Assembly: GCF_004362215.1 (NCBI RefSeq)
Contig: NZ_SNWR01000001.1
Coordinates: forward strand, 3,764,001-3,828,000
Direction of reading: 5' to 3'
DNA from: Paractinoplanes brasiliensis
Lineage (GTDB): Bacteria > Actinomycetota > Actinomycetes > Mycobacteriales > Micromonosporaceae
Length of the DNA: 64,000 nt
Shown: one piece after another, positions 49,281-58,178 of the stretch
How the letters are laid out: each line of letters begins with the position of its first letter
Position numbering within the stretch: position 1 is the stretch's first letter
Notes under the pieces: model-generated
Told to the model about the DNA's origin: nothing
The model's database searches: none
The model's input: only the letters and a program-made list of their open reading frames with translations
Made by a program: the position numbers and the translations under genes

Positions 49281-51944
49281 ATGTCGACTCAAGATCCGCG
49301 TATGGAAAGTGCCTGGAACACGTACCGGAACTTTCTCGACAACGCGCCACCGCATCAGGTCACTCAAGATCTGCGGAATCTGTTCGTCCCAGACGACCTG
49401 ATCAATGAACTGATCAGGCGGCACGATATCGAGTCGACCAAGTTCGTCAGTTTGAAGGAGCCGCTCAGCGTCGGGCGGGAGAATGCCGTCAAGTGGTACG
49501 CGGGTCCGCGCAGCGACGACAAGAACTGGCCCGCATATCGATCCCACCTGCAGAAAAGCCTCGACAACGACGCCATCAAAAAGATCAACGATGCCTCGGA
49601 CAAGGTCGTGGCGATGCTCGACCACCCGGCGACGGCGAAGTTCAACTCGCGTGGTTTGGTCGTCGGTCATGTCCAGTCCGGAAAGACCAGCAATTTCACC
49701 GCGGTGATCGCCAAGGCTGCTGACCGCGGCTACCGGATGTTCATCGTGCTTTCCGGTGTGCACAACGCTCTCCGTCGGCAGACGCAGGCACGCCTCATTC
49801 GGGACATAGTCAATCTGAACCCGCCGTTGTGGCACCAGATCACGAAGCTCGAGCACGACTTCATGCCGTTGCCGAACCCGGCCGCGCTGCTGACCGCCAA
49901 GGATCAACATCTCCTCCTGGTGGTCAAGAAGAACGCCGTTGTGCTGCGCAAGCTCAAGAAGTGGTTGAGAAGCGCGCAGGCTCACCTGCATAACTGCCCC
50001 GCACTCCTGATCGACGACGAGGCGGATCAGGCCACGATCGCGACCCAGAGCATCAACCCGTTGATCAACGGAGTTATTAACAGCCTTCCTCGGGTCTGCT
50101 ACGTCGGATACACGGCTACGCCGTTCGCGAATCTGCTCGCCGACCCGGTCAAGGACGACTCGTTCTATCCTCGCGACTTCATCCTCAGCCTGCCACGGAG
50201 CGAGGACTATCAAGGTCCCGAGAAGCTTTTCGGCCGTGCGGCGCTCGACGGTGAGGACCCGGCAACAGCGCCGGGTGGCCTCGACATGATCCGTAACATC
50301 CCGGACGACGAGGTCGTTGAGCTGCGACCGGCGTCGCGGGGGGACGCGGCGTCGTTCGAACCGGCCATTACGCCGTCGTTGCGGCGAGCCGTGCTGTGGT
50401 TCTGGCTGGCAACGGCCGCGCGGAGGGTGCGGTCCGGCAAGACCGATCACTCCTCCATGCTGATCCACGCGCATTCCGACACGAGAGTGCACGACTCCTA
50501 TGGGCCGCCGCTCCACCGCTTCCGCCGTGAGGTGCTGGCTGATTTGGCCGAACCGGACTCACGCTTTCTGGCCGAGATGCGTGACCTCTGGGCCGCGGAA
50601 TCCGAGCGGGTTCGAGCCGTCGAGATGGGCGAGAAGCCGCTCGTGATCGACGACGTCCTGGACGTCGTCCTGGACGTCGTCGACGCCACCAAAATCATCA
50701 TGGACCACTACCGGAGCACGGACCGGCTGGACTACGAGTCCGAGCCCAAGCCGGTGATCGCGGTCGGCGGCAACACTCTGTCGCGTGGCCTGACCCTGGA
50801 AGGCCTGGTGGTCAGCGTCTTCGTCCGGTCCTCGGACGTCTACGACACCCTGCTGCAAATGGGCCGGTGGTTCGGCTACCGACCCGGCTACACCGACCTG
50901 CCCCGCATCTACATGCCGGCCGAGATGCGTCGGTGGTTCGCTCATCTGGCGACGGTCGAGGCAGAAATGCGGATCGAGATCGATCGACTGCTCGAGGAGC
51001 ACAAGACCCCGATGGAGTTAGCAGTCCGGATCCGGTGCCATCCGAAGATGCGCGTCACTGCGCCGAGCAAGGAGAAAGCAGCGGTCCGAGCGGCTGCCGC
51101 GTACGGCGGCGCGCTGGTGGAGAGTCGGTACTTCCCGACCGTTCCGGCCGAGACAGCCAAGAGTTGGCTCGACGAGAACTCAAAGGCCGTCCAGGCCCTG
51201 CTCAGCGCATCGGTCGAACACGGTCGCTACGTGAGAGTGGACGACGGAAAGTCGCTCTGGCGGGAGGTGCCCACCGAGGAGATCGTGGCTTTCGTTGATA
51301 CTTACAGATTCCACGCGATGTCCACCGACGCCCCAGGAAAGCTGATGTCGGCCTACATCCGTAAGCGCCGGGACAACGGCGGGCTGTACTCGTGGAACGT
51401 CGCAGTCGTCGGCAACCGGCCCCGCGACGTGGGAAAGACCGTCAATCTGCCGGACGGACGCAAGGTCGGTCTGGTCATGCGTACTCGGACGGCGGCGAGT
51501 CGTGGCGACGACATCGCGGACATCCGTACCCTCACCGGTCCGCGGGACGAGGGGCTCGACCTCGCCCTGGACCCGAACGAGTCGGTGAACCGTACGAAGC
51601 TGAAGCGAGAGAGGTCGAAGCAGCAGCCTGAGCGGGGTCTGGTGCTGCTGTATCCGATCGACGCGAAGTCCACGCCGGCGCCGGTGCAGCAGAGGACCGC
51701 GGAAGGTGTTTCCAAACCGGCCCGACAGCAGGACAGGGCGCCCTTGGCGGCACCCGGCGAAGTCGTCTGGGGCGTTGCTCTGGTATTCCCCGACCCGAGC
51801 AAGGGCCAGGACGTTCTGGTCGAGTACGACTACGTCGCCGCCGACCTCTCGAAGGTCTTCCCGACCGCGACCGATGAGGAGCCCGAGGACGTATCCGTCT
51901 TCGAGCAGGATCTCGACAGCGTCGAGGCGGAGCCGGCGCCATGA
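49281..51944 (+). CDS. Z1-domain superfamily II helicase/ATPase
   Basis: An 887-residue protein. Walker A is GHVQSGKT (129-136), Walker B-like LLIDDEADQ (about 243-251), followed by YTATPFANLL (about 277). This Z1 core is the DNA translocase of a predicted methylation-linked restriction system. The C-terminal half (from about 500) contains GGNTLSRGLTLEG and QMGRWFGYRPGY, with the arginine-finger type motif VI. ATG follows gggggagagctgaggga. The gene begins a run of six genes, each overlapping the next, and its codons are less GC-biased than the flanking housekeeping genes. Confidence 0.88.
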   Translation: MSTQDPRMESAWNTYRNFLDNAPPHQVTQDLRNLFVPDDLINELIRRHDIESTKFVSLKEPLSVGRENAVKWYAGPRSDDKNWPAYRSHLQKSLDNDAIKKINDASDKVVAMLDHPATAKFNSRGLVVGHVQSGKTSNFTAVIAKAADRGYRMFIVLSGVHNALRRQTQARLIRDIVNLNPPLWHQITKLEHDFMPLPNPAALLTAKDQHLLLVVKKNAVVLRKLKKWLRSAQAHLHNCPALLIDDEADQATIATQSINPLINGVINSLPRVCYVGYTATPFANLLADPVKDDSFYPRDFILSLPRSEDYQGPEKLFGRAALDGEDPATAPGGLDMIRNIPDDEVVELRPASRGDAASFEPAITPSLRRAVLWFWLATAARRVRSGKTDHSSMLIHAHSDTRVHDSYGPPLHRFRREVLADLAEPDSRFLAEMRDLWAAESERVRAVEMGEKPLVIDDVLDVVLDVVDATKIIMDHYRSTDRLDYESEPKPVIAVGGNTLSRGLTLEGLVVSVFVRSSDVYDTLLQMGRWFGYRPGYTDLPRIYMPAEMRRWFAHLATVEAEMRIEIDRLLEEHKTPMELAVRIRCHPKMRVTAPSKEKAAVRAAAAYGGALVESRYFPTVPAETAKSWLDENSKAVQALLSASVEHGRYVRVDDGKSLWREVPTEEIVAFVDTYRFHAMSTDAPGKLMSAYIRKRRDNGGLYSWNVAVVGNRPRDVGKTVNLPDGRKVGLVMRTRTAASRGDDIADIRTLTGPRDEGLDLALDPNESVNRTKLKRERSKQQPERGLVLLYPIDAKSTPAPVQQRTAEGVSKPARQQDRAPLAAPGEVVWGVALVFPDPSKGQDVLVEYDYVAADLSKVFPTATDEEPEDVSVFEQDLDSVEAEPAP

Positions 51945-52969
51945 CTGCCGGAGGCGGCGAGCAGGCGCTCGAACTGCGCAGGACCTTGGAGAAGCTGTGG
52001 CAGGAGGTCGCGTCCGAGGTGCCCGCTACCGACGAAGATGCCTTGGCGAGCGCGGAACTGGCCCTCTACGCCGCCGAAGGTCCACTGCGGCTGGCCGTCG
52101 ACCGTCTCGGCCATCGGCATCTGCTGGTCCCCACGGTGGCCGACCGCGGGACCGTACCGGAGTGGCGCAGCGAGGGCGTTCAACTTCGCCCGGTGACCAA
52201 AATCGTCGACGACGAACCCGTGGGGTTCCTGGATCTGGAATGCCGTCGGGACGATCTGAACGGCGTCTACACCGGTCTGGTAGCCGATGTCTGTGTCGCG
52301 GTCGCCAAGGACGCGCGGATCTCCGGTCTCCGGCTCATCGAAATGTTGGAGTCCTGGCGGGAACTTCTGGGAGGAAGCCATCGGGATTGGACCGTGCCAC
52401 GGCTGGCCGGGCTCTATGGCGAACTCGCGATCCTAGAGCTTCTGCTCCGCCTGGACCCCGCGGCTACCGAGGCCTGGGTTGGACCAACAGGCGCTCCGCA
52501 GGATTTCCGTCGCCGTGCAGGCGCCTTGGAGGTCAAATCGTCCACGGCGGCGGTGGGGCGGTTGGTTCGCGTTCATGGCGTCGACCAGTTGGAGACGCCG
52601 GTGGGCGGAACCCTGTCGTTGATCTGGTCGAGGTACGCGGCCGTGCCGCACGGAGAGGGTGACAGCATCCCCTCGATCGTCGAGCGTTGCCTCGCCGGGG
52701 CGAACTCGGCCCTGCTTCTTGGGCTGCTGGATCGGATGCGGCTCCCGTCGTTCAACTCCCCCGAGCTGCGTGACGTGGGCTTCACGTTCGTGGAGCGGAG
52801 CGTCTACGACGTGGGACCAGACTTCCCGCGCATCACTCCTGATCGATTCATTGGAGGTGCCGTGCCGGCAGGGGTGCAGGCTGTCGAGTACATGGTCGAC
52901 CTGGACACGGTCCCGTCGACGGAAGATGACCTGATCAGAGTCCTCGGCCGCTTCCTGGAGTCCGAATGA
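51941..52969 (+). CDS. DUF4420 PD-(D/E)XK nuclease
   Basis: A 342-residue predicted restriction endonuclease. The catalytic signature can be traced as an early glutamate in LYGELAIL (about 161), the aspartate in APQDFRRR (about 187) and ExK in ALEVKSST (about 197-199). DUF4420 proteins occur with Z1 helicases and MutL-like ATPases. It overlaps both neighbours by ATGA, so the subunits are probably made in fixed proportion. It is the most likely DNA-cutting subunit of the island. Confidence 0.8.
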   Translation: MTAGGGEQALELRRTLEKLWQEVASEVPATDEDALASAELALYAAEGPLRLAVDRLGHRHLLVPTVADRGTVPEWRSEGVQLRPVTKIVDDEPVGFLDLECRRDDLNGVYTGLVADVCVAVAKDARISGLRLIEMLESWRELLGGSHRDWTVPRLAGLYGELAILELLLRLDPAATEAWVGPTGAPQDFRRRAGALEVKSSTAAVGRLVRVHGVDQLETPVGGTLSLIWSRYAAVPHGEGDSIPSIVERCLAGANSALLLGLLDRMRLPSFNSPELRDVGFTFVERSVYDVGPDFPRITPDRFIGGAVPAGVQAVEYMVDLDTVPSTEDDLIRVLGRFLESE

Positions 52970-54834
52970 GCACACCGACCTGGTACGCCCAACCGTTCCG
53001 GCCGGACGGCGGCATCACCGCTGAGGGCCTCCGCAACCAGTTGGGTCGACCGTCCCTCTCGGTGCTGACGGTCCTGGTGCGGGAGTCCGCGCAGAACAGT
53101 TGGGACGCCAAACAGGGTGGCGATGTCGACTACCAACTCGACCTTGTGACGGTCTCGCCGGCACACCGGCAGGCCTGGGTGCAGTTTCTGGTGCCCGGGG
53201 TACCGAACGACTCGTCGTTGGGCCGATCGCTGCCGGAGGTGCTGCGCAGTCAGAGCATCCGCTACCTCGCCGTGTCGGACCGCGGAACGACCGGGTTGGG
53301 TGGCCCCACACGATCCGACGTCCATGCCGAGCCGAACAAGCGGGCGTGGTTGTCGTTCGTCCTGAACAGCGGTGAGAAGCAGGACGTCGACGGCGGTGGC
53401 GGCACGTACGGGTACGGCAAGGGCGCATTCTTCCTTGCCTCCCGGGTCGGGACCGTCCTGATCTACACGAGGTTCCGGGACGAGGCTGGTGGCCTTCGGT
53501 CGCGACTCATCGGGTCGTCCTTGCTGAGCTCGGTGACCGTCGACGAAGTGCCGTACACCGGTCGTTACTGGTGGGGCCGGCCGAGCGAAGGTCACTGTGA
53601 GCCGCTGAAGGACCAAGACGCCGACATGGTTGCTCGTGCCCTGGGTTTGCCGGACTTCCGCGGCGAGGAGACGGGCACCACGGTGGTGGTACTTGATCCG
53701 AACCTCGCCGATCCCTTGGTGGAGGATCTGACCGAGATGACGGTGGAGGATGCCGGCAGATTCCTGGCCGATGCCGCCGCTTGGAACCTGTGGCCGCTCA
53801 CGCTCGAAGACCGGGACAGTCGGCTTCGTATTGCCGTCACGGCGCACGGAGCACAGATGGAGGTTCCCAGCGAGCGGACCGACGCCGTACTGGCCAACTT
53901 CGCCGCCGCGTATCGGGCGATGCGGACGACAGCCGAGCCGAACATTCGCTGCGGCAACCCTAAGAAGATGCTCGGCCGGTTCGGCTATGTCGACACCTTC
54001 GGCGCAAAGGTCATCTCACCGGCCGCGCAGGAACTCGGCCTGAGCGGGTCGCCGCATCATGTCTGTTGTATGCGTAGACCTGACCTGGTCGTTCAATACC
54101 TCGAACAACCCGCCAAGGCGCATCCGGACGTGGGCTACGCGGGGGTGTTCAAGGTCGAGGACGATCTCGACGCCGTCTTCGCCAAAGCCGAGCCACCCAC
54201 TCATGACGCCTGGATCGACGCGCAGCTCGCAGGACGGGAGGCCACTTTTGTCCGGGTCTACCGACGGCGGCTCAACGAGGAAAGCGCGAAGATCGTCGGA
54301 CCCAAGGCGCGCGAGGCAAAGGTTGTCGGCGTGCCGGTCGGACCGGTCGCGCAACGCCTTGGTTTTCTGCTGGCCGGAATCGGCGGCACCGGTGCGGCCG
54401 AGACCGTCCCGGTGAACTCCACCGTCGACCCTCCCGCCTGGTCGGGTCCACCACAGCAGCCAGGTGGTTCAGGGGATCCGGCCGGATCGAGGAACTCGGC
54501 TCCGAGCGTCGGCGGTAGGAAGCGGCAGCGTCCCGTGCTCGTCGGCCGGCCGATGTTCCGTTCGCGCGGCGGCCGACACATGCTGGCGCAGAAGGTGCGC
54601 ATCTTCGCCGGCACCTCAGTTCGCGGTACCGCCACCGTGATCACGGGTGACGGAAGCGCCGAGACCGCCGGCCCCGTGGGAAGTGCGCAACCGCAGATCA
54701 TCGGATGGAGCCACCAGAACATGATCCTGGGTGGTGAGATCTTCGTGGCAGGGGCGGAGTCCGTGGAGGTCGACCTTTTGATCTCGGCGGTCGAGGACGC
54801 GGCGATCGACATCGGGGTGGAGGTGGTGCCCTGA
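52966..54834 (+). CDS. MutL/MORC-like GHKL ATPase
   Basis: A 622-residue protein with an N-terminal GHKL ATPase domain: N-box ESAQNSWDA (about 40-48), DxGxxG as SDRGTTG (about 103-109) and GxxGxGKG as GTYGYGKG (about 146-153). The rest (about 250-420, then a Pro/Gly-rich linker near 480-520 and a beta-rich end) has no firm match. Prokaryotic ATPases of this sort have been placed close to the origin of eukaryotic MORC proteins and would clamp or loop DNA. ATGA at the start and TGATG at the end keep it within the operon. Confidence 0.82.
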   Translation: MSTPTWYAQPFRPDGGITAEGLRNQLGRPSLSVLTVLVRESAQNSWDAKQGGDVDYQLDLVTVSPAHRQAWVQFLVPGVPNDSSLGRSLPEVLRSQSIRYLAVSDRGTTGLGGPTRSDVHAEPNKRAWLSFVLNSGEKQDVDGGGGTYGYGKGAFFLASRVGTVLIYTRFRDEAGGLRSRLIGSSLLSSVTVDEVPYTGRYWWGRPSEGHCEPLKDQDADMVARALGLPDFRGEETGTTVVVLDPNLADPLVEDLTEMTVEDAGRFLADAAAWNLWPLTLEDRDSRLRIAVTAHGAQMEVPSERTDAVLANFAAAYRAMRTTAEPNIRCGNPKKMLGRFGYVDTFGAKVISPAAQELGLSGSPHHVCCMRRPDLVVQYLEQPAKAHPDVGYAGVFKVEDDLDAVFAKAEPPTHDAWIDAQLAGREATFVRVYRRRLNEESAKIVGPKAREAKVVGVPVGPVAQRLGFLLAGIGGTGAAETVPVNSTVDPPAWSGPPQQPGGSGDPAGSRNSAPSVGGRKRQRPVLVGRPMFRSRGGRHMLAQKVRIFAGTSVRGTATVITGDGSAETAGPVGSAQPQIIGWSHQNMILGGEIFVAGAESVEVDLLISAVEDAAIDIGVEVVP

Positions 54835-55763
54835 TGGCCGTCCGGGCCTACCCCTACCGCGTCACGGTCGAACACGTCATTCCGACGCCGTGGATCTCGC
54901 TCGACACCGGAGCCGAGATGGGCGAACACGTCGAGTCGTGGGATTACAGCTCGGTATTGCGCGTGCAGCGCCGAGTCGAGGTCGACCTCACGTCGCTGTT
55001 GAGTGAGTGCGGGCTTCCGTCGACCGCACGAGCGGCACTCAGCGTGCGCTATTGGCCGGTTACCTCCTTGATCCGGCACACCGCCGTGCACCTTCCTCTG
55101 ACCGATCCCGATCCGACGGGCAAGGTGCTCGCCGTGCTCACCGCCGAGGTGCCGGGCGCCGAACTAGCGGGAGCTGTGACGCTCGAGACATCCCTGGTGC
55201 TGGTCCAGGCGCCGGTGGACGCCGTCGAACCCTTCGTCGCACGACGGCCGGGCAGTGTGCTGTGGCGCGACGAGAGAACAGTTCGTCTGGAAGGCACCGC
55301 CGGCCTACTCCCGGTCGCACCGGTCAGCTTCAAGGAGCAGGGACTGCCTGAGCAGGCGGCCTGGTACGTGAGTCTCGACTCCGCCGATTGGATGAGCGCT
55401 GCTATGGGCAGCCTGCTCGTTCTCCTCAACGACGACAATCCGGCGGTGCGCAAGGCGGTCGAGCAGCCGGATGAACCCGATTCGGCAGTCGTGCTGCAGG
55501 CGCTCATGATCGACGTTGTTTGTGACTTGGTCGGCCGAGCGTTGATGGACGAGGAGTTCCCGAGCGACGCGGTTCGCCGCGGCCGCGCCTCCGAGATCTC
55601 GACCGCGGCCTTGGTGCAAGGATTGATCGGAGGGTTCCTCAGCATGCCGTCCGAGTCGCTGCCCGACGCGGTGAAAAGGCTGCGTGACGAGTGGCAACGG
55701 GATCCGTCGAGGGTGCGGGCCCGTGCACAGAGCGGCCTCAACTTCTTGGGGCGCCGCTCATGA
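54834..55763 (+). CDS. unnamed component of the Z1/MutL-like system
   Basis: A 309-residue protein I do not recognise by family. No catalytic motif is evident. The first 150 residues look beta-rich (RAYPYRVTVEHVIPTPW, VTLETSLVLVQAPV), the last 120 alpha-helical (ALMIDVVCDLVGRALMDEEF). It lies between the GHKL ATPase (TGATG overlap) and DUF6339 (ATGA overlap). Position suggests a structural or target-recognition subunit. Confidence 0.7.
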   Translation: MAVRAYPYRVTVEHVIPTPWISLDTGAEMGEHVESWDYSSVLRVQRRVEVDLTSLLSECGLPSTARAALSVRYWPVTSLIRHTAVHLPLTDPDPTGKVLAVLTAEVPGAELAGAVTLETSLVLVQAPVDAVEPFVARRPGSVLWRDERTVRLEGTAGLLPVAPVSFKEQGLPEQAAWYVSLDSADWMSAAMGSLLVLLNDDNPAVRKAVEQPDEPDSAVVLQALMIDVVCDLVGRALMDEEFPSDAVRRGRASEISTAALVQGLIGGFLSMPSESLPDAVKRLRDEWQRDPSRVRARAQSGLNFLGRRS

Positions 55764-56524
55764 GCACTCTCTATCCACGGCTGCTCCCGAACGAGACGGA
55801 GAAGCTGTTCAATGCGATGAGAGGAAAGACGCCCGAGGCGCTTCGGGAAAGCGCGCAGTCTGCCTCCGGTCACGCCGTGTTCGCAGCCACCGGGGGCACA
55901 CGAGTCACCCGCGACGAATTGCGGGTGCTTGCGGCGGAGCTGGAGAAGATCGCGGTGGCCTACGGCTATCCGAACTCCGGAGACGTCATCGAATTCGACC
56001 GAGCGGCCGCCCGTCACCTGCACCAGCACACCGGCATGACGCCGGGAGAGGCCTCCCAACGCCAGGTCTGGGCTTTCCTTGCGCTGGTTCTGGTCCCGCA
56101 CATCTGCGCCTGGCGATTCCCGATGAAGAGCGACGGAACGTACGCCGTGGACCGGTTCAAGGGCTCGGACCTGACGAGGCACACTCTTGGTCGGCTCTGG
56201 ACCAGGGCGTACGTTCTGCACGACCCCGCGTCCGCGAGTCCCTACGGGCTGCTGGACGAGCTGGGCGAGGCCGACCTGGACCAGATCATGGCTCGACGCC
56301 GTGCGTTGGCCGCCACGCCGTCTCTCGTACGAGCTGTCGTCCGAGCACACGCCGAGGATCGCGACAACGGCGAGGTGCCGGCGAGGGCAGTGCTGCGGGA
56401 CTCACTGCAACGCATTCTCCGACTCACGGCGTTCCTCGATCTCGATTGGATGCCCGAGGACCACCTGCTCGAGTTGGTTCGTGAGCAGCGTGTGGAGTCG
56501 CGGAAGAACCTCGCAGTAGCGTGA
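55760..56524 (+). CDS. DUF6339 protein
   Basis: A 254-residue, mostly alpha-helical protein resembling DUF6339, a family that I associate with this operon type; assignment is from memory. Conserved-looking parts are RDELRVLAAELEKIA and HICAWRFPMKSDGT. A helical C-terminus (QRILRLTAFLDLDWM) could bind a partner. ATG at 55760 overlaps the previous stop. Function unknown. Confidence 0.65.
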   Translation: MSTLYPRLLPNETEKLFNAMRGKTPEALRESAQSASGHAVFAATGGTRVTRDELRVLAAELEKIAVAYGYPNSGDVIEFDRAAARHLHQHTGMTPGEASQRQVWAFLALVLVPHICAWRFPMKSDGTYAVDRFKGSDLTRHTLGRLWTRAYVLHDPASASPYGLLDELGEADLDQIMARRRALAATPSLVRAVVRAHAEDRDNGEVPARAVLRDSLQRILRLTAFLDLDWMPEDHLLELVREQRVESRKNLAVA

Positions 56525-56955
56525 TCGACATGGCAGCAAATGAGCTTCCTGTTCCGAGTTCCGCCGGCGTGTCGAACCGGATGAGCCGCCAGCGTCGACG
56601 CGACACGGAACCGGAAGTGATTATCCGCAAGCTCCTGCATGCCTGGGGCCTGCGTTTCCGAGTGACCCTGCCGGTTCCCGGGATGAAGCGCCGTTCGATC
56701 GACATCGCCTTCCCGCGTGCGAAGGTGGCGGTCTTCGTCGACGGCTGCTTCTGGCACGTCTGCCCGGAGCATCAGACCAGCCCGGCCGCTAACTCCGAAT
56801 GGTGGGCGACCAAGCTGGCGAAGAATCAGGCTCGTGATGTCGCGACTACCGAACACCTGCGCGAGCTCGGCTGGACCGTCGTACGAATTTGGGAGCACGA
56901 GGATCCGCAGGCGGCAGCGGAAAAAGTTCGGGATGTCGTACGAGGCGGCCCGTAG
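56521..56955 (+). CDS. vsr: very short patch repair endonuclease (Vsr)
   Basis: A 144-residue T:G mismatch endonuclease. Family landmarks: SRQRRRDTEPEVIIRKLLHA, RRSIDIAFPRAKVAVFVDGCFWHVCPEH, with the catalytic aspartate likely D61. Vsr corrects T:G mismatches that arise by deamination of 5-methylcytosine. GTG at 56521 overlaps DUF6339 (GTGA); ATG at 56530 is an alternative. It lies head-to-head by its 3' end with the C5 methyltransferase and overlaps it by 110 bp. Its presence supports that the neighbouring enzyme makes 5-methylcytosine. Confidence 0.9.
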   Translation: MIDMAANELPVPSSAGVSNRMSRQRRRDTEPEVIIRKLLHAWGLRFRVTLPVPGMKRRSIDIAFPRAKVAVFVDGCFWHVCPEHQTSPAANSEWWATKLAKNQARDVATTEHLRELGWTVVRIWEHEDPQAAAEKVRDVVRGGP

Positions 56956-58051
56956 GCTCCGCGACTCCGTCCAGGCCGGCTGCCAGGTGACGGGCGATAG
57001 CCTCCGCGAGCTGCACCGGAACCGCGTTGCCGATCTGCCGAGCGATTTCGACTTTGGAACCGCACCACCGGAAGTCGTCGTCGAAACCCTGCAGACGAGC
57101 CGCCTCGAAATGGGTGATCGCGCGGTTCTCGGTGGGGTGCAGGTAACGACCCTTCTCAGGCTTGAAGAATTCGGTGCGGATGGTGACGGAAGGCTGGTCC
57201 CATCGGAGCCGGCCCATGACGTCCCCAGAGCCGGTGGTGTGCTTCCTCCAGCAGGGGCTCTTCAGCTCGTAGGGCAGATCGAATCGATTGCCACCCGCCG
57301 GAATCGCGCGGAAGCGGTCCAGGGAGAGCTGCTGGTAGTTCCGGGTCAGATGGAGGTCGGAACTTCTGAACCAGCCGGGGATCGGCGGACCCTCAAGGTG
57401 CGTCACCGTGCCCGACGGCAGCAACTGGTTCTCCGGGTGAACGCCCGGCTGGATCCCCTGGAGGGCCTTGGCGACGGTGAGCCAGTCCTCCCGTCGCTTG
57501 ACGGTCTTGCCGGGAATCTCGATCTGTTCGAGATCCTTTCGAGTACCGATGACGATGGTGCGCCGACGGATCTGTGCCGCGCCGTACTCGGCCGCGTTGA
57601 CGACATCCCAGTCCAGGCTGTAGTCCGTGAGTTCGCCACCGGGGAGCGTCTCCGCTCGCAGAGCCGCGAACTCGTCACTCTTCAGGAAACGATCGACGTT
57701 CTCGATCACGAACACCTTGGGTTTGATCTCGGTCAATACGCGGACGTACTCCCGCCACAGCTGATTCCGAGGGTCGTCCAGACGTTTGGCTCCCAGGTTC
57801 GAGAAACCCTGGCACGGTGGCCCGCCTACGACGACGTCGGCCTTGCGAGCTTCGCCGGTCGGGGACCAGCCCACGATGCTGCGCTGGTGCACGATGCCGG
57901 CGCCGAAGTTCTCGGTGTACGTGGTGGCAGCGGCGCGGTCCAGTTCAACAGCGCCGACGGTCCGGAACCGGCCCGTCCGGTGGAAACCCGCGGTGATGCC
58001 GCCGCATCCGGCGAAGAGGTCGACCACCCGGAACGTCTTTGCCATGGTCAT
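56846..58051 (-). CDS. C5-cytosine DNA methyltransferase
   Basis: A 401-residue DNA (cytosine-5) methyltransferase. Motif I DLFAGCGG (11-18), motif IV GGPPCQGFS with catalytic C80, motif VI ENV (117-119), motif VIII QIRRR (160-164), motif X RQIGNAVP near residue 350. The target-recognition region (about 200-320) is GC-biased like the rest of the gene. ATG codons at 58051 and 58045 are both possible. It is convergent with vsr, the two genes sharing 110 bp of 3' coding sequence. It would protect host DNA from the Z1/DUF4420/GHKL complex. Confidence 0.93.
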   Translation of the reverse strand: MTMAKTFRVVDLFAGCGGITAGFHRTGRFRTVGAVELDRAAATTYTENFGAGIVHQRSIVGWSPTGEARKADVVVGGPPCQGFSNLGAKRLDDPRNQLWREYVRVLTEIKPKVFVIENVDRFLKSDEFAALRAETLPGGELTDYSLDWDVVNAAEYGAAQIRRRTIVIGTRKDLEQIEIPGKTVKRREDWLTVAKALQGIQPGVHPENQLLPSGTVTHLEGPPIPGWFRSSDLHLTRNYQQLSLDRFRAIPAGGNRFDLPYELKSPCWRKHTTGSGDVMGRLRWDQPSVTIRTEFFKPEKGRYLHPTENRAITHFEAARLQGFDDDFRWCGSKVEIARQIGNAVPVQLAEAIARHLAAGLDGVAEPTGRLVRHPELFPLPPADPRAPKFVRRSSRARAGVR

Positions 58052-58178
58052 CACCTTAGCGGCGGACGACCTGCCACATCGCCCGCCACGTGCGAGTTCG
58101 ATCACCGGGTGCACCCGATGCGCCGATCGGGGTCGGCTAGCGTGACAAGCACCGGTCAATTTCGGCTAAGGGGAGCAC

